NCBI RefSeq assembly: GCF_036323495.1
Contig: NZ_AP028947.1
Coordinates: 1,550,001 to 1,614,000, forward strand
DNA length: 64,000 nucleotides
Origin: Limnobacter thiooxidans
GTDB lineage: Bacteria; Pseudomonadota; Gammaproteobacteria; Burkholderiales; Burkholderiaceae_B
Direction: 5' to 3'
In this document: piece by piece, positions 7,691-16,695 of the stretch
Position numbering within the stretch: position 1 is the stretch's first letter
How the letters are laid out: each line of letters begins with the position of its first letter
Position numbers and translations under genes: made by a program
The notes under the pieces: model-generated
Told to the model about the DNA's origin: nothing
Database searches by the model: none
The model's input: only the letters and a program-made list of their open reading frames with translations

Positions 7691-9418
7691 ATGCAGATGA
7701 ATCGACGCGAATTCATGGGCATGCTGGCGGCCGCCTCTGCGGCGGGCATGGCAATCAACTCCCCCCAGGTGCTGGCCGCAGGCCAAGGCGAAAAACTGTA
7801 CGAACTGAAACCCTTTGGCAATGCCAGCCTATTGCACATGACCGATTGTCACGCGCAACTGGTGCCCATTTATTTCCGCGAACCAAACGTCAACATTGGT
7901 GTGGCTGGTGCGCTGGGCAAGGTGCCGCACCTGGTGGGTGAGTCCCTCCTGAAAGCGTTCAAGATCAAACCGGGTACAGCGCAAGCCCATGCCTTCACTT
8001 ACCTGAATTTTGAAGAAGCCGCCAAGCGCTATGGTAAGGTGGGTGGATTTGCTCACCTGTCCACATTGGTCAAAATGATGAAGGGTAGCCGTCCTGGTGC
8101 TTTGCTGCTTGATGGCGGCGACACTTGGCAAGGTTCTGCCACCAGCCTGTGGACCAATGCACAAGACATGGTCGACGCCGCCAAAATGCTGGGCGTGGAT
8201 GTCATGACCCTGCACTGGGAATGCACCTACGGCATGGACAGGGTGCTGGAAATTGCAGAAAAGGATTTCAAAGGCAAAGTCGACATTGTGGCTCAGAACA
8301 TCAAGACGGCTGATTTTGGTGACCCCGTGTTTCCCAGCCACGTGATGAAAAACATCAATGGCGCCAAGGTGGCCATCATTGGCCAGGCTTTCCCCTACAC
8401 ACCGATTGCCAACCCCCGCTATCAGGTGGCCGACTGGTCATTTGGCATTCAGGAAGAAAGCATGCAGGCTGTTGTGGATGAAGTGCGCAGCAAGGGCGCG
8501 CAGGTGGTTGTCGTGTTGTCACACAACGGCATGGACGTGGACCTGAAAATGGCCAGCCGGGTATCCGGTATTGATTTCATTCTGGGTGGCCATACACACG
8601 ACGGCATTCCACACGCCATTCCTGTCAAAAATCCTTCGGGCACCACGCATGTAACCAACGCCGGCAGCAACAGCAAGTTTTTGGGTGTGCTGGACATGGA
8701 CATTCAGGGTGGCAAGCTGCGCGACTTCAAATACCGATTGCTGCCCGTGTTCTCGAACATGTTGCCCGCTGACCCCGACATGGCTGCCTTCGTGGAGAAT
8801 GTGCGCAAACCTTACCTGGAAAAACTGGTTGAACCGTTGGCGGTGAGTGAAGGCCTGTTGTATCGCAGGGGTAACTTTAACGGCAGTTGGGATCAGCTCA
8901 TTGTTGACGCCCTGATGGAAGTCAAGAACGCTGAAATTGCCTTCTCGCCCGGCTTTCGCTGGGGAACTTCGTTGTTGCCTGGCCAAACCATCACGCGCGA
9001 GCATTTGATGGACCAAACCGCCATCACTTACCCCAACACCACGCTGGCCGACATGAAGGGCGAGTTCATCAAAACCGTGCTGGAAGACGTGTGCGACAAC
9101 CTGTTTAACCCCGACCCGTATTACCAGCAGGGCGGGGACATGGTTCGCGTGGGTGGGTTGACTTACACTTGCAACCCCAACGGCAGTTCAGGCAACCGTA
9201 TTTCCGACATGCGTTTGAATGGCAAGCTGATCGAGGCCTCAAAAACCTACCGCGTGGCCGGTTGGGCACCTGTGGCCGAAGAGGCGCGCAGCAATGGCGA
9301 GCCACCCATTTGGGACGTGGTTGAAACCTACTTGCGTGCCAAGAAAACCATTGCCACCAAAACGCCTTACATACCCAAGCTGGTTGGAATGAACAAAAAC
9401 CCGGGGTTCGTTGTCTGA
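7691..9418 (+). CDS. soxB: SoxB, thiosulfohydrolase
   Basis: Dimanganese hydrolase that releases sulfate from the SoxY-bound intermediate in the periplasm. 575 residues with a twin-arginine signal (NRREFMG and hydrophobic stretch, cut near VLAAG). Metallophosphoesterase motifs are intact: TDCHAQL (Asp52, His54), LLDGGDTWQGSAT, LHWECTYG, SHNGMD and GGHTHDG, followed by a 5'-nucleotidase-type C-terminal domain. Start is the ATG at 7691; a second ATG at 7697 is equally possible as the ribosome site is weak. The SoxW-like thioredoxin gene follows after five bases. Confidence 0.96.
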   Translation: MQMNRREFMGMLAAASAAGMAINSPQVLAAGQGEKLYELKPFGNASLLHMTDCHAQLVPIYFREPNVNIGVAGALGKVPHLVGESLLKAFKIKPGTAQAHAFTYLNFEEAAKRYGKVGGFAHLSTLVKMMKGSRPGALLLDGGDTWQGSATSLWTNAQDMVDAAKMLGVDVMTLHWECTYGMDRVLEIAEKDFKGKVDIVAQNIKTADFGDPVFPSHVMKNINGAKVAIIGQAFPYTPIANPRYQVADWSFGIQEESMQAVVDEVRSKGAQVVVVLSHNGMDVDLKMASRVSGIDFILGGHTHDGIPHAIPVKNPSGTTHVTNAGSNSKFLGVLDMDIQGGKLRDFKYRLLPVFSNMLPADPDMAAFVENVRKPYLEKLVEPLAVSEGLLYRRGNFNGSWDQLIVDALMEVKNAEIAFSPGFRWGTSLLPGQTITREHLMDQTAITYPNTTLADMKGEFIKTVLEDVCDNLFNPDPYYQQGGDMVRVGGLTYTCNPNGSSGNRISDMRLNGKLIEASKTYRVAGWAPVAEEARSNGEPPIWDVVETYLRAKKTIATKTPYIPKLVGMNKNPGFVV

Positions 9419-9423
9419 GTTCA

Positions 9424-9942
9424 ATGAAAGCAATTTTGATGTTTGTCCTGTTTGGACTGTTCGCCTGCTCGTCTCCCGCCCACAGCGCGGGTGGGCAGGC
9501 GCTTGCCTTTCCGGTCAACCTGCAAAATCAAAAATCACCGGCGGTGGTCGTGCTGTTTTCAGTGCCGGATTGCGCCTACTGCGAGAAAGTGCGGCAGCAG
9601 TCTTTGCGGCATATTCACAAAGACCCAGCCTACAAGGGCAGGGTGGGTGTTTTTGAAATTGATTTTTCAGACGACCGAAAGCAGTTCACGTGGTTTGATG
9701 GTCGCCGTTACACCGGCAAGTCCCTCGCCGTGCCCTTGGGTGTCAAATTTTCTCCCACTGTCATGGTGTTCGGAAAAACCGGTGCGGTGGCTGGAAAGCC
9801 ACTGCTGGGAGCCAGCCTGCCTGAGTTTTATGGGGCCTACCTGGATGAACTGATTCAGCAGGCTTGGGCGATCTCGCTCAGCACCTCAACGAGCACTTCG
9901 CTGAGCACCCCGTCCTCCATGTCACTCAGCGTTGCGCAGTGA
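9424..9942 (+). CDS. SoxW-like periplasmic thioredoxin
   Basis: 172 residues with a Sec signal peptide (about 1-22, AHSAGG; the Cys15 context FACSS is not a convincing lipobox). The thioredoxin fold shows the CAYC active site and a cis-Pro in FSPTVMVFG, as in SoxW and other thiol-disulfide oxidoreductases that keep SoxY reduced. It directly follows soxB and is surely in the operon; the membrane electron donor SoxV/CcdA is not in the window. The last 25 residues are a low-complexity Ser/Thr/Leu tail unlike family members, and the gene overlaps the convergent gene by 21 bases. Confidence 0.8.
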   Translation: MKAILMFVLFGLFACSSPAHSAGGQALAFPVNLQNQKSPAVVVLFSVPDCAYCEKVRQQSLRHIHKDPAYKGRVGVFEIDFSDDRKQFTWFDGRRYTGKSLAVPLGVKFSPTVMVFGKTGAVAGKPLLGASLPEFYGAYLDELIQQAWAISLSTSTSTSLSTPSSMSLSVAQ

Positions 9943-11319
9943 GTTTTCCTTGAACATGGTAATTGAAGTGCGAATCCTGTCCAGCATGGCTTTCGATGGT
10001 TTGTGTCGGGTGATCTGGCTGGCCAGTTCATAGCCTTTTGAACCCATGTTGACAGCAAAGCAAAGCTCCAGAAGACTGGTCAGCGTTTCTGGTTCCAGGG
10101 CAGGAATCACCTCGGCATGGGTATCAAAAAACGCAGTCAGTTTGTCCAGCGCTTTCACGCTTCGGCCCTCGGCAATTTCTTTCTGAATGGTCATCATGGC
10201 GCGCGCCAGGTCCAGGTCTGCCGAGTTCACCGTGCTTCTCATTTTGGCGGTCAGCTTTTCCGCTTCCTCGTGTCGCCCTTCGGTCACATAAATCTTCGAC
10301 AGTTGCAGGTAATCATGAATCTGCGACAGGGATGTGTTTCTGGAGCGATCAATCACCTTGGTCAAGTAGTTTTTTGAGCGGGTGTTGTCACCAATCCTCA
10401 CTGCCAGGTCTGCCAGCTTGCGCAAGCGGCTGGTTGAGGCCAGTGCTTTGGCCCCCATCTTCTCGAGCACTTCCAGCGCTTCGCCCGGTTTGTTCTGTTC
10501 CCACAGCACATCAGCGTACAGATCACTGGCCGCCAGGTATTCAGGGTTTGTTTTAACCACGGTGGCCAGCAAACCGCCGGCTTCTTCGAAATCCTTTTTC
10601 TCCAGATTCACCTTGGCCAACAACAGGTGCATCCAGGGCTTGGGTGCGCGTTCAATTTTGTCCAGCAATTCCTTCTCGGTTTTTCCCAACTGACCGGACC
10701 AGAAGAATGATTCGATACGCATGCGCTCAAGTTCATTGAGGTACTGGGGGAATCTTATTTCCAATCCTTCGCATATTTCTGGTACGGCGAGGTATTGCCC
10801 GTCATAAGCTGCCTTGTAGGCTTCCGCCAAGCGTGCTTTGCGATTGAAAATGCGAACCACGCGGTCTGATAGCGTTGATGCGGTGAAAGGCTTGATCAGG
10901 TAATCATCTGGTTCAAACTCGGCCACGGCAACCACATTGCTGTAACTTCGCTCACCCGTCACCATCATGAAGGCGGTTGTCCAGTTCAGCTTTTTGTTCA
11001 CCCGCAAGTCTTCCAGCAATTGCTGTCCGTTGCGATCGCCCTCAAGCTGGTACTCACAAACAATCAAGGCGAATTCACGAGAGCTCAGATGTTGTTCCAC
11101 TTCCGACACTGAACTTGCAAAAATAACTGTTTTTGCACCCAGTTGCGACAACTGGTCTTGCAAAGCCCGCCGTGTGGCCAGTGCAGAATCAACTACCAGT
11201 GCAGTCTTGCCTTTCAGCGGGGTCATGTCCTTGACCGCCTGCTTCATGCGATCTGATTTTTCTGCGGGTTTTTCCTGCGCGTTTTCAGCAAATTCTGTAA
11301 AAGATTCGATTTGGCTCAT
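9922..11319 (-). CDS. Receiver domain protein with TPR repeats, Glu at the phospho-site
   Basis: 465 residues from the ATG at 11319; an upstream TTG at 11388 would add 23 residues and cannot be excluded, as neither has a clear ribosome site. Residues about 37-155 form a receiver domain (LVVDS, MMVTGE with Thr121, YLIKPF with Lys143), but the phospho-acceptor position is Glu89 (IVCEYQLEGD) rather than Asp, and only one acidic-pocket Asp (Asp44) remains. The rest is a TPR superhelix (about 200-465). No DNA-binding or enzymatic output domain is present. Homologous receiver-TPR proteins occur widely in proteobacteria; the function is unknown. The Glu may mimic the phosphorylated state. Confidence 0.8.
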   Translation of the reverse strand: MSQIESFTEFAENAQEKPAEKSDRMKQAVKDMTPLKGKTALVVDSALATRRALQDQLSQLGAKTVIFASSVSEVEQHLSSREFALIVCEYQLEGDRNGQQLLEDLRVNKKLNWTTAFMMVTGERSYSNVVAVAEFEPDDYLIKPFTASTLSDRVVRIFNRKARLAEAYKAAYDGQYLAVPEICEGLEIRFPQYLNELERMRIESFFWSGQLGKTEKELLDKIERAPKPWMHLLLAKVNLEKKDFEEAGGLLATVVKTNPEYLAASDLYADVLWEQNKPGEALEVLEKMGAKALASTSRLRKLADLAVRIGDNTRSKNYLTKVIDRSRNTSLSQIHDYLQLSKIYVTEGRHEEAEKLTAKMRSTVNSADLDLARAMMTIQKEIAEGRSVKALDKLTAFFDTHAEVIPALEPETLTSLLELCFAVNMGSKGYELASQITRHKPSKAMLDRIRTSITMFKENSLRNAE

Positions 11320-11469
11320 GACGATCTGGCTATCGACGAATGGAATTCTTCTATTTTGCGCGGTTTGCTGGTAATTGATTTCACCCAATTGGCAGGTCTT
11401 TTGACCGCATACTTTGCAATTGTTGCAGCAAATAGAATCGCGCTTCTATTAACAACTGTTTACTTTCCC

Positions 11470-11498
11470 TTGGATGGGTGATTGTTTCATGGTTTAAT
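11470..11498 (+). promoter_or_regulatory. Candidate promoter of the TRAP-like locus
   Basis: TTGGAT, 17 bases, TTTAAT, about 80 bases ahead of the lipoprotein ATG. Spacing is ideal; the hexamers are moderate matches. Seen by eye only. Confidence 0.35.
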
Positions 11499-11580
11499 AT
11501 TGGCGAAAGCCTTGTTACTCAAAGGTCAAATCCAAATATTGACCAAGCAAGGTATAAAAGAAAAACCAACGGAGACATCA

Positions 11581-12609
11581 ATGATTAAAGCTGGCATTTG
11601 GCGCGTATTGGCCATTTCTGGGGTGGTTGCGGTTGCAGCGGGGTGTGCAAGCGTCGAAAGGGGAGCCACAAACCTGGCGATTAACCTGATTGAGCGCCGT
11701 ATTATCCCTCCTCAGCTTGAAATCGACGACGTGGACATGGCTTGCCGGTTTGCTACAGCCAACTTCCCACTCATTTCGGGGGGTACTCGTGCCTTCGGTG
11801 GCGATCCACAGTTGCTGGAATCTCTCTTGCTGGTTTCCTCCGCCGCCTGTTCTGAACAGCGTGCCGTTGAAGAAGAACTTCGTTACCTCCGCGCCTCCAA
11901 GCAAAACAACATTGAAGAAGCGCAAGATGCGCGTATTGGCCAGAAGCGCCTGCTTGAGGTTACGGCCCGCCGTCAGCTGCGCGCATACGATGCCATGCGC
12001 AACAAGCTGGAAGCCAAATACAATTTCCAATACGGTGAAACCTGTCCTGAATTCGAACGCGATTTCGATGAACTCAGCTACCTGCTAGGCACTGTGGCCG
12101 GTCTGCAAGCCGTGGTCAACGACATTGCTTCCCAACAAATGGTTGGCGTGCCTACCGACATTGCACCGAAATCCGAGCGTGCGCTGAAATGCATTTCCAA
12201 TGCCAAGTGGTGGGGTGTTCCCAATGCAGCCCGTGCAGTGGTGTGGAGTATTCTCCCCGGTGCTTCTGAAGGCAAAGACGTGTGGGGTACATTCCGCTTG
12301 TCCATGCTGATCGGTGAACGCCAGGGTGTGCGTCTTTCACACGTCATGTATGGCCTGTCTGCCTTGGCCGTGGGTGACACTCCTCGTTTCCGCGACGCCA
12401 CCAAGCGCTTCGCAAACGTCAAGGATTTCAAGCCAAGCCAGCAATATGCCTTGGTTGAAAGTCTTTCCGGCGCTGTTATGACGAACTTGTCTGACCGTTA
12501 CTGGTCAGAGAACGTCGGTACCCGCACGCCTGTGGGCAGCATGGGAAAGTATTGGGATGAAGAAGCCGCGATGCCTGAAGGCATGAACGTGGACGATTTG
12601 TTGAACTAA
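11581..12609 (+). CDS. Lipoprotein of a TRAP-like transport locus (possibly TatT-like)
   Basis: 342 residues; the ATG at 11581 is chosen because it has GGAGA eight bases upstream and begins a clean signal (hydrophobic stretch ending AAGC, lipidated Cys21), although the frame is open further upstream. The mature part is almost entirely helical, with an Arg/Glu/Lys-rich amphipathic region (about residues 95-145) and four further Cys. No sequence family is recognised with certainty. It is the first gene before a solute-binding protein and a TRAP permease, the place where TatT (TRAP-associated helical-repeat lipoprotein) genes are found, so a TatT-like accessory role is plausible. This is inference from context. 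Confidence 0.6.
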   Translation: MIKAGIWRVLAISGVVAVAAGCASVERGATNLAINLIERRIIPPQLEIDDVDMACRFATANFPLISGGTRAFGGDPQLLESLLLVSSAACSEQRAVEEELRYLRASKQNNIEEAQDARIGQKRLLEVTARRQLRAYDAMRNKLEAKYNFQYGETCPEFERDFDELSYLLGTVAGLQAVVNDIASQQMVGVPTDIAPKSERALKCISNAKWWGVPNAARAVVWSILPGASEGKDVWGTFRLSMLIGERQGVRLSHVMYGLSALAVGDTPRFRDATKRFANVKDFKPSQQYALVESLSGAVMTNLSDRYWSENVGTRTPVGSMGKYWDEEAAMPEGMNVDDLLN

Positions 12610-12624
12610 GTTTCTGTCCATTAT

Positions 12625-12657
12625 TACCCGGGCCCCGTCTAGCGTATTGCCCGGGTA
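12625..12657 (+). other. Intercistronic stem-loop
   Basis: A perfect 9-bp stem (TACCCGGGC / GCCCGGGTA) around a 15-base loop, between the lipoprotein gene and the solute-binding protein gene. No T run follows. Such hairpins commonly set unequal mRNA levels of transporter components. Confidence 0.5.
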
Positions 12658-12687
12658 CGCAGAACCACTAATTTCGGAGACCAGACA

Positions 12688-13728
12688 ATGACAATGAAAA
12701 TCAAAGCAATCACAGCCGCCTTGGGTGTGGCCCTTATGGCCTCAGCATCACCGGCCTTGGCCAAACAGAAAGTGTGTGTATTCGATATCTTGGGTGCGGG
12801 CGGCGACGTCTTCAACCTGAGCAAAGACTACGTACTGGCGGCCAAAGGTTTGGGTGCTGACCTGCACCTTGAAGCCTTTACCGACGAAAAAATCGCCTCG
12901 GAAAACTTCAAGACCGGCCAGTGCGACATGCTGGTTGCCACGTCTTTCCGCACGCGCGCTTACAACTCGGTTGCCGGTTCAATCGACGCCCTGGGTGCAG
13001 CATCGGTAGTGAAAGATGGCAAAGTGGATATGCCCCTGAGCTACGAAGTGGTCAAGCGCACCATTCAGTTGTTTGCTGGTGACAAAGCCGATGCACTGAT
13101 GACACAAGGCAATTACCAGGTGGCTGGCATTTTCCCATTCGGTGCAGCATTCCTTTACGTGAAAAGCCGTGATATCAACTCGGTTGAAAAACTGGCCGGC
13201 AAGAAAATCGCGTCTTTCGACTACGATTCAGCCCAGAAAGAAATGATTTCCAAGGTTGGCGCCTCGCCTGTGTCAGCTGACATTTCCAACTTCGGTGCCA
13301 AGTTTAACAACGGTTCGGTCGACATCATTGCTGCGCCCGCAGCGGCTTACAAGCCACTTGAACTGTACAAAGGTTTGGGCAATAGCGGCGCGATCATCCG
13401 TTTCCCGGTTGCCGTGTTGACTTACCAACTGATTGTTAACAAGAGCAAGTTCCCGGAAGGTTTTGCGCAGAAGTCACGTGATTACTGGGCCAAGAAATTC
13501 CCGGCCGGCATGCAAATCATCACCAATGCTGAAAAGGGCATTCCAAATGGTGCATGGATGGATATTCCCGCGGCTGACTCCGTGAAGTACACCATCCTCT
13601 TGCGTGAATCACGAATCGGTTTGGCCAAGGGCGGTTCATACGACCCGAAGGCACTGAACATCATGAAGCAGATTCGCTGCAGCGTGAACCGTGCAGATTC
13701 CGAGTGCGCCACGAAAACTGAATTGTAA
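12688..13728 (+). CDS. Periplasmic solute-binding protein (DUF6091-like, TRAP-associated)
   Basis: 346 residues with a Sec signal (cut after ALA, about residue 25). The mature protein begins KVCVFDILGAGGD and shows an alternating alpha/beta pattern of a periplasmic binding protein (SFDYDSAQKEMI, DIIAAPAAAY), with two Cys pairs likely to be disulfides. It resembles the TRAP-associated putative solute-binding family rather than ordinary DctP. Start ATG with GGAGA upstream; an ATG two codons later is possible. A strong terminator follows, so this gene and the preceding one can be expressed without the permease. Substrate unknown. Confidence 0.7.
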   Translation: MTMKIKAITAALGVALMASASPALAKQKVCVFDILGAGGDVFNLSKDYVLAAKGLGADLHLEAFTDEKIASENFKTGQCDMLVATSFRTRAYNSVAGSIDALGAASVVKDGKVDMPLSYEVVKRTIQLFAGDKADALMTQGNYQVAGIFPFGAAFLYVKSRDINSVEKLAGKKIASFDYDSAQKEMISKVGASPVSADISNFGAKFNNGSVDIIAAPAAAYKPLELYKGLGNSGAIIRFPVAVLTYQLIVNKSKFPEGFAQKSRDYWAKKFPAGMQIITNAEKGIPNGAWMDIPAADSVKYTILLRESRIGLAKGGSYDPKALNIMKQIRCSVNRADSECATKTEL

Positions 13729-13776
13729 TTGAAGGCAGGCAGCCCGCTTTAGGTCTGCCTGTCCGCCTTTGCAGTG

Positions 13777-13804
13777 AAGGGGGCGTGCCGTTGCCCCCTT
13801 TTTA
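13777..13804 (+). terminator. Rho-independent terminator after the solute-binding protein gene
   Basis: Perfect 8-bp stem AAGGGGGC / GCCCCCTT with an 8-base loop, running into a T-rich tract (TTTTT). A second hairpin (GCAGGCAG / CTGCCTGTC) lies just upstream. Confidence 0.8.
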
Positions 13805-13865
13805 TTACCCCTAAATTGCTACTTTGATCAGTCAATCGTTAAGTTGACGCTGATAAGGATCCGTT

Positions 13866-16553
13866 ATGCAGAGTTCCGCCGGCAAAAAGTGGATGGGTCG
13901 TACTCCATCCGAATGGCTGTCCAGCCTACCTATTTTTTCTCTACTTTTGCTCACCCTGATTATTGGTACGGGTGAAATGGTGCATGGTCAACTGCTTCGC
14001 TTGGGCGAACGCATGTTTGGCGATCCCGCAAACCAGGTTCAGTACTTCTTGTTGCGCGCCGATCCGTCTGCGCCGACCTGTGAAGCGAATCCCGACATTG
14101 ATGCATTGGTGGCCAAACAGGTGGCCGAAGCCGAAACAGCGCCTAAATCCGATTTGGACGCCCTTTTCGGCGATGTGGCTATTGACCCTAATGAAATTCG
14201 CGCTTCACTTGAAGCAGCGCGCGACCAGTGTCGCGAACGGGTTGCTGTTTATGAACGCGTCAGCAAGGCGATTACACCTGAAGTTGAAGTATTCCGTGAA
14301 ATTGAAACTGGCTTTTTTGGTATTTTCAAATTTGGTACGGAAAACCGCCCCCTGATTCTGTTGATCATGGTGGCGATTGCCGCCATTTCCACCACACGGC
14401 ATTACCACCACATCAACCTGCGCCCACCCCGCACCAAGAAAGACTTCCAAGTCTATTCACTGGCCATGCTAGGTGCCAACCTGTTGATGACCATCTCAAC
14501 CAGCTACTACCTGAAACTGCAATACGATTCGGGCGTACCGGTTGAAAGCCCGGTAATTAGCATTGTTTCAATTGCCCTGTTTGCAGCACTCTCATACATC
14601 AGCTTGAAAGATGTCCTGAAGATTCCAGAGCACGCAGAAGAGGGTGGCAGCTACGGCATGGGCTTGTTGAGTATTCCGCTGTATGCCTTCATGGCCTTGA
14701 ATGCGGGCATCAGCTTTTTCATGGACGACTATGTCGCCGGTTTGGCAATTTACTTTGGCCAAATCACGGAACTGTCCAGCATCTTCTTGAACCTGGCCCT
14801 GTACCTGTGGGCGGGTATGTTGCTCAAGCAAACCCGCGTGGTGTCTTTGTTCATGGACATTCTGCGCCCCTGGAAACTGCCACCTGAAGTATTTACGTAC
14901 ATCGTGTTGTTGGCTGCGGCTATTCCTACTGCCTACACCGGCGCTTCAGGTGTGTTCGTGATTGCAGCGGGTGCCATTGTTTACAAGGAAGTTCTGGCCG
15001 TTGGTGCACGTCGTCATTTCGCACTGGCCGCCACTGCCATGTCCGGTTCGCTGGGTGTGGTACTGCGCCCCTGTTTGTTGATCGTGGTGATTGCCGCTTT
15101 GAACAAGGAAGTGACTACCAGTGAGCTGTACGGCTGGGGTCTGTTCGTGTTCATCCTGACCTCCACCGTGTTCATGATTATCGCCCTGCTGAAAGCAGAA
15201 GGCCGTGTGATTGAACGGGCCAAGGCGAAAGACGCCTTGCCTCAATCCTTGCGTGCCTTGGTGCCTGTATCACCCTACATTTTGATCATGTTGCTGGTGG
15301 TGTATGGCTACGAATACCTGCTTGATACCAAACTTGATGAATTCACAGCGCCTGTAATGTTGCCAGTGATCATGTTGTTCGTGATTATTTTCGACAAGCT
15401 GCGCGGTGGCCCCACCAAGGTTGGCGGCGATACAACTGCCGACAAGAAGAAAAATGAAGGCCTTGAAGTAGCAGTGCGCAGTGCAACCACAGAAACCATT
15501 GGTCACATTGGCGCCCTGATCATGTTGATGGCCTTGTCCATTAGCGTGGGTGGCATGATTGAACGTTCCGGCATCATGGAAGTGGTTCCTGCCGAAATGG
15601 GTAGCGTCTGGATGGCATTGACCATATTCATGCTGCTGATGATTTTCATCGGCATGGTGATGGATCCGTTTGGTGCGGTTATCCTGGTGTCTGCAACCGT
15701 GGCGCCAATTGCGTACAGCAACGGCATTCACCCGGTTCACTTCTGGATGATCGTGATCACGGCCTTCGAGCTGGGTTATCTGTCACCGCCTGTGGCCTTG
15801 AACCAGTTGCTTGCGCGTCAAGTGGTTGGCGAAGCCGAGATGGACAAAGCCGCAGAGGAAACCAAAGGCAAAGCCTTCTACTACCGCTACGAGCGCTGGT
15901 TGTTGCCGGTTTATACCTTGATGGTTGGTTTGCTCATCGTGACCTACGGTGGTCAGGCGTTGATCAACAATGCTGACAGTTTGAAACCGGTTAGCCATTT
16001 CCTCGGCCTGGACCAGTTGCGACCTGTTGAATTGGGTGATTCCCCCGCAGCTGGTCCCGCAGTTGACGCCCCTGCTGCAGATGCGATGCCAGCAGTGGCT
16101 GAGGATGCTGCCATGCTGGATCCAGCAGCTCAGCCCGTTGTTGAGTTGCCTGCAGAAAGTGTGCCGGCAGTTGTTCCAGCTACACCGGCTGCTGCCCCAG
16201 CGCCTTCACCTGCAATTTTGCAGGCTGAGGTTACTGAGGTGGTCAGTAACTGGGCTGCGGCCTGGAGTGCACGTGACGTGGAAGGCTACCTGAGCTTCTA
16301 CTCTGCAAACTTCGAGTTGCCTGGCGCAGTGACCCGTTCACAGTGGGAAAGCCAGCGTCGCACGCGAATCTCCACCAAATCCAACATCGAGGTGGACATC
16401 AGCAACCTCAATGTTCAGGTGAATGGAGACGAGGCCACTGCCGAGTTTGATCAGGCTTACAAGGCTGACAAGTATTCCGACAAAGTGCGCAAAACACTGC
16501 GTTTGAAGAAAGAAGACGGTCGCTGGAAAATTCTGACCGAGCAGGCTCGGTAA
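13866..16553 (+). CDS. Fused TRAP-type permease with C-terminal NTF2-like domain
   Basis: 895 residues. The first third has a membrane helix, a long extracytoplasmic helical insertion (about residues 55-145, with many Asp, Glu and Ala) and more helices, in the place of a DctQ small subunit. Residues about 320-720 form a DctM-like large permease with many helices, including ASGVFVIAAGAIVYKE and MDPFGAVILVSATVAPIA. A Pro/Ala-rich linker (about 725-780) joins a soluble C-terminal domain (about 783-895: VVSNWAAAWSARDVEGYLSFY, ending GRWKILTEQ), which has the pattern of NTF2/SnoaL or Cds6-type domains. A hairpin terminator separates it from its binding protein. Substrate unknown. Confidence 0.8.
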   Translation: MQSSAGKKWMGRTPSEWLSSLPIFSLLLLTLIIGTGEMVHGQLLRLGERMFGDPANQVQYFLLRADPSAPTCEANPDIDALVAKQVAEAETAPKSDLDALFGDVAIDPNEIRASLEAARDQCRERVAVYERVSKAITPEVEVFREIETGFFGIFKFGTENRPLILLIMVAIAAISTTRHYHHINLRPPRTKKDFQVYSLAMLGANLLMTISTSYYLKLQYDSGVPVESPVISIVSIALFAALSYISLKDVLKIPEHAEEGGSYGMGLLSIPLYAFMALNAGISFFMDDYVAGLAIYFGQITELSSIFLNLALYLWAGMLLKQTRVVSLFMDILRPWKLPPEVFTYIVLLAAAIPTAYTGASGVFVIAAGAIVYKEVLAVGARRHFALAATAMSGSLGVVLRPCLLIVVIAALNKEVTTSELYGWGLFVFILTSTVFMIIALLKAEGRVIERAKAKDALPQSLRALVPVSPYILIMLLVVYGYEYLLDTKLDEFTAPVMLPVIMLFVIIFDKLRGGPTKVGGDTTADKKKNEGLEVAVRSATTETIGHIGALIMLMALSISVGGMIERSGIMEVVPAEMGSVWMALTIFMLLMIFIGMVMDPFGAVILVSATVAPIAYSNGIHPVHFWMIVITAFELGYLSPPVALNQLLARQVVGEAEMDKAAEETKGKAFYYRYERWLLPVYTLMVGLLIVTYGGQALINNADSLKPVSHFLGLDQLRPVELGDSPAAGPAVDAPAADAMPAVAEDAAMLDPAAQPVVELPAESVPAVVPATPAAAPAPSPAILQAEVTEVVSNWAAAWSARDVEGYLSFYSANFELPGAVTRSQWESQRRTRISTKSNIEVDISNLNVQVNGDEATAEFDQAYKADKYSDKVRKTLRLKKEDGRWKILTEQAR

Positions 16554-16576
16554 ACAGCTTGCTTGAGCAGTAAAAC

Positions 16577-16611
16577 AAAAAGCCCCTCAGTATTCTGAGG
16601 GGCTTTTTTTT
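16577..16611 (+). terminator. Rho-independent terminator of the TRAP-like permease gene
   Basis: AAAAGCCCCTCAG / CTGAGGGGCTTTTTTTT: a strong GC-rich stem with a TATT loop followed by eight T. The A run on its left side lets it act on the opposite strand too, so it may also end the tRNA transcript. Confidence 0.9.
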
Positions 16612-16620
16612 ATGCCTTGA

Positions 16621-16695
16621 TGGTCCCCCCGACGGGAATCGAACCCATATCTAGCGCTTAGGAGGCGCTCGTTCTATCCATTGAACTACGGCGGG
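16621..16695 (-). tRNA. tRNA-Arg (anticodon CCU)
   Basis: On the reverse strand the sequence folds as a tRNA: D-stem GTTC/GAAC, anticodon stem AGCGC/GCGCT with loop CTCCTAA (anticodon CCU, reads AGG), T-arm ATGGG/CCCGT with loop TTCGATT, and an encoded CCA end. The acceptor stem pairs CCCGCCG with CGGGGGG, leaving one G-G mismatch at the fourth pair and a C as first base, both uncommon. The 3' end points toward the permease gene. Confidence 0.9.

Noticed and set aside
15270..15740. His/Gln/Asn-rich open frame on the reverse strand
   Set aside because: Antisense shadow of the membrane helices of the TRAP-like permease; no start signal.
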